This document shows positions 55,221 to 64,000 of a DNA stretch of 64,000 bases, in pieces. The DNA is from CAWBBA01 sp963741625 (GTDB taxonomy: Bacteria; Desulfobacterota; Desulfomonilia; Desulfomonilales; Desulfomonilaceae), in the NCBI GenBank assembly GCA_963741625.1, contig CAVUIT010000019.1, positions 1-64,000 on the forward strand, written 5' to 3'. Numbering within the stretch: the stretch's first letter is position 1; the number at the start of each line of letters is the position of its first letter. A program made the position numbers and the translations under genes. The notes below the pieces were generated by a model, which saw only the letters and a program-made list of their open reading frames with translations, made no database searches and was not told the origin of the DNA.

Positions 55221-56313
55221 ATGCGACAGATATTTAGGCCTTCCCTCAATTGGTTGCTGATCTTGTTACCGGCTTGCGTGTACGTAGAACACACGAACCC
55301 CGATTCGCACACGCTGATTTTCGCTTTATCGTGCGGCGCTATAGTTCCCCTTGCGGGCTTATTGGGCAAAGCTACCGAACATGTTGCCGATCGAGCGGGA
55401 GAGAACATTGGTGGATTTCTCAACGCGACACTGGGAAACGCTGCTGAATTAATCATCGCTGTTGTGGCTCTGAGACAGGGGCTAATCGACGTGGTCAAGG
55501 CGTCGTTGACCGGATCCATTATAGGAAACGTTCTGCTTGTCGCGGGACTGGCTTTTGTGACGGGTGGAATCCGGTACAAAAGCCAAAAGTTCAACGCTGC
55601 TGCCGCGCAGTCGCGGGTTGCAGCTCTCGTCCTTGTTTCTATCGCGCTCATTGTACCTGGGATGTTCCATTATCTGAGCCAGGGAGCCTTGACAACAACC
55701 GTGCATACGCTCAGCGTCATCATCTCTGTCGTTCTGCTCGTTACTTATCTGCTCAGCCTTCTATTCTCGATGCACACTCACAAGGAATTGTTCTCTGGAA
55801 CCTGCAGCCCTCAAGCACATGTGGACGAACCAGCGGAACCACGCTTGGCGATTCGGGACGTCCATAACGGTATTGGTAATCTCGACGATCCTCATTGCCT
55901 GGATGAGCGAAATCCTAGTGGGCTCTGTGTCCCAGGCGGCACAATCCCTCGGTATGTCGAGCGTCTTTATCGGAATCATTGTGGTGGCGATGGTGGGGAA
56001 TGCTGCGGAACACAGCTCCGCGGTGATGATGGCCATGAAGAACCGAATGGACCTTAGCCTTGGCATTGCTATTGGCAGCAGCGTGCAGATCGCGCTTTTC
56101 GTAGCTCCACTGTTGGTGCTGCTAAGCTATTGGATAGCCCCTGGGCCGATGGATCTGGTGTTTACGGTAGGCGAGTCATTAGCTGTGATACTTTCGGTGA
56201 GCATTTGCAGCCATATCGTGAGCAATGGTGAATCGAACTGGTTTGAGGGAGTGCTGCTGCTCGCGGTGTATATGATTTTGGGACTGGCTTTCTATTTCGT
56301 TCCCGGTAAGTAG
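55221..56313 (+). CDS. Ca2+/H+ antiporter (CaCA superfamily, CAX/ChaA type), one frame break
   Basis: Starts at the ATG at 55221 (GGGGGTGG upstream). The two inverted alpha-repeats that bind the ion are visible: GGFLNATLGNAAELIIAVVAL in the first half and IIVVAMVGNAAEHSSAVMMA in the second. About eleven hydrophobic segments are present. The halves are in different phases; the change near 55840 falls in the central cytoplasmic loop and equals one inserted base. Read through, it has ~363 residues. It would export Ca2+ in exchange for protons at the inner membrane. Confidence 0.88.
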
Positions 56314-56447
56314 TCCCAATCTCTCCTCCGAGGGGAGCGCCATTTGCGCAACAAGCATGTTCTGATAACGACTCGCTATAGTGGACTTCAGACAGCGGCC
56401 AGCAGACGAGAGTCGAGAGTGAGCTTAGCGGGATAGGATTTGTCCTG

Positions 56448-58516
56448 ATGACTACCAAAATCGAAAAAGGTCAAAGTTGTCCCCTGGGCGCCACACCATC
56501 TGCAGATGGCGTAAACTTCAGCGTTTTTTCCAAGAATTGCGAAGTTATAGAATTGCTATTGTTCGACAAAGTCGACGACCCGAGGCCCGCTGACGTCATC
56601 AGATTGGATCCACGCCAAAACAAGACCCATCATTACTGGCACATTTTTGTGGGCGGCCTGAAGCCAGGGCAGATCTACGGGTACCGGGCTTTGGGTCCAT
56701 TCAAGCCAGACCAAGGGCTTCGTTTCGACCCTGACAAAGTGCTGCTGGATCCTTACGGCCGTAGCGTTGCGGTCCCCGCATCATACAGCCGGGCTTGCGG
56801 CCTGCCGGCGGGGAGACAATACGGCCTTCGCCATGAAAAGCGTGGTTGCAGATCTGAGGGCATACGACTGGGAAGGAGACGCTCCTCTTAAACGGCCCTT
56901 TTCAACCACCGTGATATACGAAATGCACGTAGCAGGCTTCACGCTGCCACCCGAGTTCGGGAGTGGCTCCAGAAAAAAGGGGCACGTATGCGGGATTGAT
57001 CGAAAAAATCCCCTATTTACAGGATTTGGGTATCACGGCTGTAGAATTGCTGCCGGTTTTTGAGTTCGACCAGCAGGATTGCCCTCAGGGCCTCGTCAAC
57101 TATTGGGGCTATTCTCCCGTGTCCTTCTTTGCACCTCACTGCGGGTACAGCTCCCGCAAGGACCCGCTCGGCCCCCTGGACGAGTTCAGGGACATGGTCA
57201 AAGCCCTTCACAAAGCAGGAATCGAGGTGATCCTGGATGTGGTCTACAACCACACGACAGAAGGTGATGAGAGAGGCCCGACTCTGTGCTTCAGGGGTCT
57301 TGCAAACGAGGTCTACTACATCCTGGAACCTGACAGGCAGCGGTATGCAAACTACAGCGGCACAGGAAATACCCTGAATGCTAACCAATCCGTGGTCCGA
57401 AGGCTGGTCCTGGATAGTCTCCATTACTGGGTCTCGGAAATGCACGTGGACGGCTTCCGCTTTGACCTCGCATCCATACTCTCCCGGGACGAATCCGGAC
57501 GCCCGATGGAGATCCCGCCGGTTCTGGAGGACATTGAGTCTGATCCCCGCCTGGCAGGGATAAAACTTATTGCAGAAGCCTGGGACGCTGCTGGGCTCTA
57601 TCAGGTGGGCTCGTTCGTGGGGGACAGTTGGAAGGAATGGAACGGCAGGTTCCGTGATGACATCCGCAGTTTTCTCAAGGGGGATAACGGGACGATCCCC
57701 AGAGTCGCGGCAAGGCTGCTGGCCAGCCCCGACATTTACGGCCATGAAGAGCGGGAGCCGGAACAGAGTATCAATTTCGTCACGTGCCACGACGGCTTCA
57801 CTCTCAACGATCTAGTTTCCTACGATCAAAAGCATAATGAGGCCAATGGCGAAGAAAACCGCGATGGGACCAACGACAATCTGAGCTGGAATTGCGGCGT
57901 CGAAGGGCCCACCGACGATCCCGAGATAGAGCGCCTCCGCAACCGTCAGGCTAAGAATTTTAGCACAATCACCCTCCTTTCGCTGGGGGCGCCCATGCTC
58001 CTGATGGGGGACGAGGTCCGTCGCACCCAACGGGGAAACAACAACGCCTACTGTCAGGACAATGAAATCAGTTGGTTCGACTGGACGCTGCTTCAGAAAT
58101 ATGGTGACTTGCACCGCTTTGTTAAACACCTCATCTTCGATAGCCTACACCGAGGTGCTTTGGACGAAGATGAGAACATGAGTCTCAATCAAGTCATACG
58201 CAGAGCCCGCATTCAGTGGCATGGTGTCCGGTTGAACCAGCCCGATTGGAACTTTGAGTCGCATTCCCTGGCCGTCACTGCTCACAGTGAGGCCGCTGGC
58301 ACAATGTTTCACATGATGCTGAATGCCCACTGGGAAGACCTCGAATTCGAACTTCCACCCACCGGCTCGGAACAAAAGAGCCGTTGGCGTCGATGGATTG
58401 ACACCTACCTTGAATCACCTGACGACATATGCGACGTGGCCGATGCTCCTGAGGTTCAGGGCGCCACATATTCTGTTCGCAAGCACTCCATTGTGGTCTT
58501 GCTTGCCAGGGTCTGA
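56448..58516 (+). CDS. glgX: Glycogen debranching enzyme GlgX-like, two frame breaks
   Basis: The N-terminal CBM48 part (GQSCPLGATPSADGVNFSVFSKNCEVIELLLF...GLKPGQIYGYRALGPF) is followed by the GH13 catalytic barrel. Catalytic residues are in VDGFRFDLASIL (Asp nucleophile), KLIAEAWDAAGLY (Glu acid/base) and NFVTCHDGFTLNDL (Asp). Phase changes occur near 56810 (before DNTAFAMKSVVADLRAYDWEGD) and near 56955 (before APEKRGTYAGLIEKIPYLQDLGI), both with the phase of one inserted base. The total is about 689 residues. It hydrolyses alpha-1,6 branches of glycogen or maltodextrin. Pyruvate kinase follows after 33 bases, suggesting a carbon-storage and glycolysis operon. Confidence 0.9.
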
Positions 58517-58549
58517 CAATCTGAAAGCGACAGGAGAGAATCTATCATC

Positions 58550-59977
58550 GTGAAACTTTCAGCACATAAAACCAAGATCGTATGCACAATTGGACCCGCA
58601 TCAGAATCGGTCCATATCATTGAACAAATGATCCGGGCAGGCATGAACGTCGCTCGACTGAACTTCTCTCACGGGGATTTCGCAGCTCACGAGAAGAGAA
58701 TTGAATCAATCAGGAAGGCCGCCGGGGCTGCCGGCATACCCGTGGCAATTATGGCAGACTTACCGGGCCCCAAGATGCGAATTGGGCGGTTGGCCAGTGA
58801 ACCGGTGGAATTGGAACAGGGCTCCACCTTCACGCTGACCACTGAGGATACCATAGGAGACGAGCAGAGGGCCTCGGTGACGTTCCCCCGACTACCTCAG
58901 GCAGTGAAAAAAGGGGACGCTCTCTTTCTCAACGACGGTATGATCCAGTTGGAAGTGTTAGCAGTGGCAGGCAATGATGTTCAGTGCCGGGTGCTGGTCG
59001 GCGGAGAGCTTCGCTCCCGGAAAGGCCTTAACCTTCCTGGTATAGACCTGGGCATCACTGCATTCACCGACCGGGATCACGATTGTCTCAAATTTGCAGT
59101 GGAACAGGGAATCGATGCGGTAAGTCAATCGTTTGTCGAATCCGCGGCAGACATCCAGGCAGTCCGCGAGGCAGCAGCAGCCCTGGGCGGCAATCCACTT
59201 ATCATAGCAAAGATCGAACGCTCCAGGGCACTCGACCAGATGGACGGCATCCTGCACGCGGCGGACGGGATCATGGTAGCTCGCGGTGATCTGGGGGTGG
59301 AAACCCCCATCGAGCGGATAGCGGTCCTGCAGAAGCAGTTGATTCAGCAAGCAAATCTATTAGGAAAGCCTGTGATAACGGCTACTCAGATGCTGGAATC
59401 AATGACCGGAAACAGACGACCCACCCGGGCTGAGTCGACGGATGTTGCCAATGCCATTCTTGATGGAACCGATTGCGTGATGCTCTCCGAAGAGTCCGCC
59501 ATGGGGCAGTACCCTGTGGACTGCGTAGCCATGCTGGCTCGGATTGCGGAGACTGTGGAACCCCATCGCACCCACTTCCCCGCGAGACGGGCGTTGGCAG
59601 AATGCGATCAGAACAACGACACCGATTTGGCAGACCTTGTGGCGCTTGGTGTGCTTACTGTGGTGGAACGAATCACCCCCGACGTCGTGATTGTCCCCAC
59701 CAGGAGCGGCAGAACCGCGAGAATATTGAGCCGTTTCAAGCTGCCGACGTGGATCACGGCCGTAAGCTCTCAACAGTCTACGTGTCGCAATCTGATATTC
59801 TCGTATGGCGTTTGGCCCATCCATGAGCCTGATCATCCCCACGACTGGAAGGCTTTCGCTCGCCAGTGGCTCGAATCCCAGGGCGTAGAGGCTCGTCTGG
59901 TGGTTTTGACAGAAGGCCCTTCATCCAAGTATCCGGATACCAACAATCGGATGGAGATCATCGACATGAGTAGGTAA
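58550..59977 (+). CDS. pyk: Pyruvate kinase
   Basis: An intact 475-residue enzyme with a GTG start at 58550 and GACAGGAGAG upstream. It shows TKIVCTIGPASES, GMNVARLNFSHGDF, MADLPGPKMRIG, QSFVESAADI, IIAKIERSRAL, MVARGDLGVETP (active-site signature), ITATQMLESM and ESTDVANAILDGTDCVMLSEESAMGQYP, with a C-terminal domain VVIVPTRSGRTARILSRFKLP. It transfers phosphate from PEP to ADP. The order behind glgX is consistent with glycogen catabolism. Confidence 0.95.
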   Translation: MKLSAHKTKIVCTIGPASESVHIIEQMIRAGMNVARLNFSHGDFAAHEKRIESIRKAAGAAGIPVAIMADLPGPKMRIGRLASEPVELEQGSTFTLTTEDTIGDEQRASVTFPRLPQAVKKGDALFLNDGMIQLEVLAVAGNDVQCRVLVGGELRSRKGLNLPGIDLGITAFTDRDHDCLKFAVEQGIDAVSQSFVESAADIQAVREAAAALGGNPLIIAKIERSRALDQMDGILHAADGIMVARGDLGVETPIERIAVLQKQLIQQANLLGKPVITATQMLESMTGNRRPTRAESTDVANAILDGTDCVMLSEESAMGQYPVDCVAMLARIAETVEPHRTHFPARRALAECDQNNDTDLADLVALGVLTVVERITPDVVIVPTRSGRTARILSRFKLPTWITAVSSQQSTCRNLIFSYGVWPIHEPDHPHDWKAFARQWLESQGVEARLVVLTEGPSSKYPDTNNRMEIIDMSR

Positions 59978-60040
59978 ATCCAAATCAGCCGCAGGCTCAT
60001 GCGAATGATTACCCGAGATGGCGAGGAGACTCAATTCAGG

Positions 60041-60130
60041 GTGCCACGGAAGTGCCTATGCAGTGGCGGTGGGCGTCCCTGCTCACCCATGAAGATGGCC
60101 GGCAGGGACGCCGGCCGCCACCATGCGGGA
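60041..60130. repeat. GC-rich inverted-repeat element
   Basis: GGTGCCACGGAAGTGCC opens the stretch. GTGGCGGTGGGCGTCCCTGC pairs imperfectly with GGCAGGGACGCCGGCCGCCAC further on, forming a long hairpin between pyruvate kinase and the PilZ protein. The opening resembles the ends of the element at 4110-4265. Confidence 0.55.
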
Positions 60131-60180
60131 TTCATTCGTGCCTACGGGGTCTCGACCGGGACTTATGACAGGAATAGTGG

Positions 60181-60711
60181 ATGACCAAGCGAATTATAGA
60201 GGCCAGAGACATAGTAAAGGATATCCGCTCGGGGATGACTGACACGGAACTTATGGAGAAATATGAACTGTCTGCAAAAGGACTTGAGAGTGCTTTTACC
60301 AAGCTTGTGAATAGTGGAACTATGACGGTCGGGGAGGTTTATGGTCAGCGCCTAACAGGCCAGGACACTGTCATCATCGATGACGTCCGGGAATTGCCCA
60401 GACATTTCTTGTCGATCACCGTTCCCATTTATGAGCCGACTCATGAGAACCGTAAGGGCAAAATAAGAGAGGTAACGGAAAAGGGAATAGGCATAACCGG
60501 TATTCAGGCGAGAATCGGGGAGGTCAAATCCTTCGTGATTGCGTGTAGCCCATTCCTTGGCGTTGACAGCATCTGGCTTGAAGCGGAATGCATCTGGATG
60601 CAGGCCGGCAAGAAGCTTGAAGACTGGTACGGCGGATTCCAAATAACAAAAATCTCACCGAAGCATTTGAAAAATCTACGGGAATTGATTCACTTATTGT
60701 CACTGGGGTAG
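60181..60711 (+). CDS. PilZ-like domain protein
   Basis: An intact 176-residue cytosolic protein. Residues ~1-50 form a small helical domain (IVKDIRSGMTDTELMEKYELSAKGLESAFTKLVNSG) that I have seen as a recurrent N-terminal module in deltaproteobacterial proteins. From ~85 the sequence resembles a PilZ domain: ENRKGKIREVTEKGIGITGIQARIGEVKSFVI, then a beta-rich end with AECIWMQ. The Arg/Lys and the D/NxSxxG-like positions are degenerate (VTEKGIGI), so c-di-GMP binding is uncertain. Confidence 0.65.
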   Translation: MTKRIIEARDIVKDIRSGMTDTELMEKYELSAKGLESAFTKLVNSGTMTVGEVYGQRLTGQDTVIIDDVRELPRHFLSITVPIYEPTHENRKGKIREVTEKGIGITGIQARIGEVKSFVIACSPFLGVDSIWLEAECIWMQAGKKLEDWYGGFQITKISPKHLKNLRELIHLLSLG

Positions 60712-60891
60712 GGGCGAGACCCGTTTAGGTACTTAGTCTGCCGCTTCAGACGACCTTTCTTTAGTGCTCATGGGTGCGAACACGCGCTGAATTGAGCCAG
60801 GTGTCCACGGAATTCTCCACCACAGGAAACGGGCAGGTACAACGTTTCAATGTTTACGGGAGACTGCCAGATTGAGACAGGAGCCACATAA

Positions 60892-61152
60892 ATGCCGCGA
60901 GTCAGTCAATTCTATGGAGTGGTTATTTACATGTACTTCAACGACCACTTGCCATCCCATTTCCACGCCGAGTACGGCGGTTTTGAGGCCGTATACGCCA
61001 TTGATACACTCGACCTCTTGCGCGGTGAGTTGCCACGACGTGCCCATATAATGGTGATCGAGTGGGCACTGGCACATCGCAATGAATTGAGGGATAATTG
61101 GCGGAAGGCGCGAGAACAGCAACCCTTAGACCAAATTAAGCCACTGGATTGA
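60892..61152 (+). CDS. DUF4160 protein
   Basis: An intact 86-residue protein. It shows the DUF4160 hallmarks MPRVSQFYGVVIYMYFNDHLPSHFHAEYGG and the helical end RRAHIMVIEWALAHRNELRDNWRKAREQQPLDQIKPLD. Function is unknown. It is usually encoded directly before a DUF2442 protein, as here (15-base gap), and such pairs have been suggested to be toxin-antitoxin-like. Confidence 0.88.
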   Translation: MPRVSQFYGVVIYMYFNDHLPSHFHAEYGGFEAVYAIDTLDLLRGELPRRAHIMVIEWALAHRNELRDNWRKAREQQPLDQIKPLD

Positions 61153-61166
61153 TTGGAGAAGCTACA

Positions 61167-61475
61167 ATGAAGAGATTAGGCCCCCTTGTGCGTGTTCGCA
61201 ATGTCGAACCGCTCCGAGGTTATGTAGGACTGGTTACCTTTGAAAATGACACCCAAAGGGAAATAGACCTTGAGCCATTTATGCACGGTCCAATCTTTGA
61301 GCCAATCCGCGGCAATCCGGCCATGTTTCGCGCAATGAAGATCGAGGGTGGCACGATTGCGTGGGAGAATGGAGCGGATATCGACCCGGACGTTCTGTAC
61401 TACGATCTCAAGCCCGCCTGGATGGAAGATACTGAAGCGGGTAGCACGCAAAGCTCAAATCATCGCATTGGCTAA
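61167..61475 (+). CDS. DUF2442 protein
   Basis: A 102-residue protein from the ATG at 61167 (TTGGAGAAG upstream); an in-frame start at 61149 exists. The core is VRNVEPLRGYVGLVTFENDTQREIDLEPFMHGPIFEPIRG then IEGGTIAWENGADIDPDVLYYDLKP, the DUF2442 fold with its conserved WxNGxDxxPdxLY motif. It is known from family work as a small NifA-N-terminus-like/antitoxin-like domain of unclear role. It is partnered with the DUF4160 gene. Confidence 0.88.
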   Translation: MKRLGPLVRVRNVEPLRGYVGLVTFENDTQREIDLEPFMHGPIFEPIRGNPAMFRAMKIEGGTIAWENGADIDPDVLYYDLKPAWMEDTEAGSTQSSNHRIG

Positions 61476-61562
61476 ACAGCGGATCAACCCGACCAGCAAC
61501 CGCGGGGCAAGGCCAGCGCTATTACTTAGTTCTTAGAACTGTCTAAGATCAGTTTGATTTGT

Positions 61563-62438
61563 TCAGATAAGGTGTTTTTCCTCGAGGAACCGTAGGATAG
61601 CCCCTGCTGTTTCATCAGGCCGTTCCATAGGGACGAAATGGCTGGTGTCCTCAAAACGTTGAAGCACAGCGTGAGGTACTTTCCGTCTGAACTTCTTTGC
61701 CGCGGAAGATAAGAATACGTCCGATTGTGAACCGTAGAGAACCAGGGTGGGCACTTGCAGTCGAGGCAGCACCCGCCAGACATCAGTCGGACATACAGCG
61801 AAGCATCGAGCTTCCCAGGCCGGTTCGCAGCACAGTGTTATCGTTCCATCTTCCGTCTTCTCCGTGCAGTGCCTGACATATCCTTCCAGAAACCCGTCTT
61901 TCCAGGAAGAGAAAGAAGGCTTGGCTCGGTAAGCATCAAGAATGATCTGACGGTCGGGCCAGTCTCTTTTTCTGTGGGCCGCACCGGACACAATCGGGAT
62001 GAAGCCGGTCAGCCTCGCCTTCTGGGTCATCAAGAGAAGCAGGTTCAAAGAGGGGGCTAGAATGGTGGGGTCAATAAGGATCACGGCCCGAACCAGGTCA
62101 GGGCGTCTAATTGCGACCATCATGCTGGTGACAGCTCCTCGGGAATGACCAATAGCGATTACAGGCGCGTTCAGATACTCGAAAAACCGTTCCAGGTCAG
62201 TTGCAAAGACATCCCAGTTCTCCAATTTCCGGGGATCCGCAGGGGCTGTGGTTGTTCCGTGCCCGCGATCGTTCATACCCAGGACACGGAGCCGCGAACC
62301 GAGCCTTTCCGCCAAGAAACCGTACATCCCGGCACAGAATCCGGTGGCGTGAGATATGTGCGCCAGCGGTCCGTCGCCACTCCAGTTGACGTAGTGGAAA
62401 GTCCCGTCCGGGGCCATAAAAGTGTTATCAAGCTGCAT
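61563..62438 (-). CDS. Alpha/beta-fold hydrolase
   Basis: An intact 291-residue hydrolase. The nucleophile elbow is GHSRGA (Ser99), the oxyanion region HATGFCAGMYGF, the acidic residue lies in LYGSQSDVFLSS, and the catalytic His in DTSHFVPMERPDE. The lid region (~135-200) is basic and aromatic. There is no signal peptide, so it is probably cytosolic. Esters, lactones or epoxide-like substrates are all possible. It is transcribed away from the thioesterase gene, sharing a ~300-base divergent region. Confidence 0.88.
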   Translation of the reverse strand: MQLDNTFMAPDGTFHYVNWSGDGPLAHISHATGFCAGMYGFLAERLGSRLRVLGMNDRGHGTTTAPADPRKLENWDVFATDLERFFEYLNAPVIAIGHSRGAVTSMMVAIRRPDLVRAVILIDPTILAPSLNLLLLMTQKARLTGFIPIVSGAAHRKRDWPDRQIILDAYRAKPSFSSWKDGFLEGYVRHCTEKTEDGTITLCCEPAWEARCFAVCPTDVWRVLPRLQVPTLVLYGSQSDVFLSSAAKKFRRKVPHAVLQRFEDTSHFVPMERPDETAGAILRFLEEKHLI

Positions 62439-62736
62439 TCTTCACCTACGAAAACTCGGAAATTGAATCTCCGAGGGTATTCCTTTCTGCTTTATCGTCA
62501 CTTACCGATATTGGCGGCAACAGTGATCGCGGCCGGGGCGAAAAACCGAGTCTATCAGGGCGCAGGATCGGGGGTCAAGCCGCCCCTTGCCTCGTCTCTG
62601 AGCCTCATGATATGGTTAAACAATGTCACGGCCTTTCCGCATCGAGCGACAGCTCACGATGAGTCGAGAGCGTGCCAGAGCTTCAGCTCATGAGTCGATA
62701 AGCGCGAAGCATTCTGTTTTCTTCTTCGAGGCTTTC

Positions 62737-63255
62737 ATGTCCGTAAACAAAAGTGAATCTAGCCGCATCCGTACGGTCACTTGGGAAGACCCCAAGATTA
62801 GCGCTCGCGATGCAATGTCCATTAGTGGATTTGACTACCTGTGCTCCATAAAGGACGGCAAAATTAAGCCACCCCCGGTGGCCGTGCTAATTGGTTACAG
62901 ACTGTCTGAGGTGGAAATCGGTCGCACAGTCTTCGAACTCGAACCGGCCGAATATCATTACAATCCTATGGCTTCGGTTCATGGGGGTATTGCAACCACA
63001 CTCCTTGACAGTGCGATGACTTCGGCGATTATGTCCTCCCTCCCCATCGGCCTTACCTGTTCAACTCTTGAGATGAAAGTTAACTTTATTCGTCCCATCA
63101 CGAAGAAAACGGGAATTGTGCGCTGTGAAGCGAAGATAATTCATGTGGGAAAGCGCACAGGCACGGCAGAAGGAAAGCTGATCGGTCATGAAGGGAAGCT
63201 GTACGCTCATGCAGTAAACACATGTATGATTCTTCGGGCGCGCCAGGATACTTAG
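62737..63255 (+). CDS. PaaI-type hotdog thioesterase
   Basis: 172 residues from the ATG at 62737 (GAGG upstream); the frame extends to 62623 but that part lacks family resemblance. The hotdog signature is NPMASVHGGIATTLLDSAMTSAI (catalytic HGG region), with the beta-sheet LEMKVNFIRPITKKTGIVRCEAKIIHVGKRTGTAEGKL. It probably hydrolyses aryl- or acyl-CoA. Its place near other CoA genes of the window is not close enough to imply an operon. Confidence 0.85.
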   Translation: MSVNKSESSRIRTVTWEDPKISARDAMSISGFDYLCSIKDGKIKPPPVAVLIGYRLSEVEIGRTVFELEPAEYHYNPMASVHGGIATTLLDSAMTSAIMSSLPIGLTCSTLEMKVNFIRPITKKTGIVRCEAKIIHVGKRTGTAEGKLIGHEGKLYAHAVNTCMILRARQDT

Positions 63256-63308
63256 ATGATGGGGTCAACAATCAGGTTGAGTCGAATTAAATGACAATAG
63301 GAGGTAAA

Positions 63309-64000
63309 GTGAAACAGGACGAAAGGTATTTCACGGTATCGGATGAAGTGTTTAATCGATTCCCGGGGTACGTGCGAGGAGTTGTGATCGCTCACGGGCT
63401 AGCGAACCGAGAATCCCCCGCGGAACTCACTTCACTGCTCCGCTCTGCTGAAGATTCCGTCCGCAAAGAGCTGAACTTGGAAACACTGGCTGAACATCCG
63501 TGGATCGTCTCCTGGCGAGAGGCTTTTCGGTCCTTCGGAGCCAAGCCGAGCAAGTTCAGGCCCTCTATTGAAGCGATGGTGCGACGCGTTTTGAGAAACG
63601 AGCATCTGCCGTCAATCAATGCATTGGTTGACATCGGAAATGTAGTTTCGTTGCGTCACGTCGTTCCTGCGGGAGGCCACGCTATTGACGTGGTTGAGAA
63701 TGACATGGAACTGCGGTTGGCCACGGGAGATGAACAGTTCACGCCGCTGGACTCTGAGCAGGTTGAGAACCCTGTGCCAGGAGAGGTTATTTTCGCGGAA
63801 GGCAAGACCGTTTTGACAAGACGGTGGACGTGGCGTCAGGGGAGGCATACGTTGGTTGTGCCGACGACGACTGCGGTTGAATTCAATGTTGACGGATTAC
63901 CGCCGGTACCGATTGCCGAAGTTGAGAACGCCTGCCGTGAGATCGCGGAATTAATAGAGAAATTTTGCGGGGGCAACACGCGGTACGAAATCGCGACGAA
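63309..64000 (+). CDS. B3/4-domain protein (tRNA-synthetase beta-subunit-like domain), partial at window end
   Basis: The frame runs to the last base, so the C-terminus is missing. I chose the GTG at 63309 behind AGGAGG (63299-63304); the ATG at 63291 in the same frame overlaps that site. At least 230 residues are present: VFNRFPGYVRGVVIAHGLAN, WREAFRSFGAKPSKFRPSIEAMVRRVLRN and LPSINALVDIGNVVSLRHVVPAGGHAID. These are the typical B3/B4 features of stand-alone proteins related to the PheRS editing domain. They may edit mischarged tRNA or D-amino acid adducts; the function is not established. Confidence 0.88.
   Translation, partial: MKQDERYFTVSDEVFNRFPGYVRGVVIAHGLANRESPAELTSLLRSAEDSVRKELNLETLAEHPWIVSWREAFRSFGAKPSKFRPSIEAMVRRVLRNEHLPSINALVDIGNVVSLRHVVPAGGHAIDVVENDMELRLATGDEQFTPLDSEQVENPVPGEVIFAEGKTVLTRRWTWRQGRHTLVVPTTTAVEFNVDGLPPVPIAEVENACREIAELIEKFCGGNTRYEIAT

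Overview
The window looks like a chromosomal segment of a strictly anaerobic deltaproteobacterium-like organism (Desulfobacterota; Desulfomonile or syntrophic relatives are my best guess, from gene content only). Supporting features are a molybdenum nitrogenase cluster carrying the nifI1/nifI2 pair, an AbfD-type 4-hydroxybutyryl-CoA dehydratase with acyl-CoA ligase and SDR genes, a GrdB-family selenoprotein, and intergenic CGCAGAG and TTGCGAGG repeats. No rRNA, tRNA or CRISPR array was seen.

Layout. 1-3.9 kb: end of a PstS-like binding protein (minus), a GrdB-like selenoprotein with an in-frame UGA and an adjacent SECIS-like hairpin, a GNAT acetyltransferase, a Tat-exported metallophosphoesterase and a small ribbon-helix-helix protein. 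4.5-10.2 kb (minus): a compact cecR-ybhGFSR-type drug-efflux ABC operon. 10.7-16.9 kb: an orphan amino-acid-type ABC binding protein, an IS110 element with a structured upstream region (candidate bridge RNA), an Old Yellow Enzyme-type oxidoreductase and a multiply frameshifted PAS histidine kinase. 17.2-28.5 kb (plus): a CoA-metabolism and transport region, with a TetR-SDR fusion, acyl-CoA ligase, AbfD, a CGGCNP-motif small protein, an SDR and a complete liv-type ABC transporter. 28.7-32.9 kb: a universal stress protein, an ABC exporter, and decayed or poorly coding DNA with a broken carboxymuconolactone-decarboxylase gene. 33.4-47.4 kb: the nif region, nifH-I1-I2-D-K, a [2Fe-2S] ferredoxin and nifE-N-B on plus, with nifV-nifA on minus. 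Strong sigma-54 promoters precede both nifH and nifV-nifA. 47.8-64 kb: small proteins, a K+ channel, an RND efflux pump, a coiled-coil lipoprotein, a Ca2+/H+ antiporter, GlgX and pyruvate kinase, a PilZ protein, a DUF4160-DUF2442 pair, an alpha/beta hydrolase, a PaaI thioesterase and a B3/4-domain protein running off the end.

How they work together. NifI1/NifI2 should give rapid ammonium switch-off of NifDK, while NifA acting on sigma-54 promoters should drive nifH and possibly its own nifV-nifA operon. The liv-type transporter, CoA ligase, AbfD and SDRs look like one uptake-and-activation module under a TetR-type regulator.

Caution about reading frames. About 27 frame breaks are visible, in genes spread over the whole window, and about 24 have the phase of a single inserted base. 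Such a one-sided bias points to insertion-type sequencing or assembly error more than to gene decay. I therefore annotate broken genes over their full span and mark where the frame changes. The in-frame TAG in nifH is a substitution and is a separate matter.
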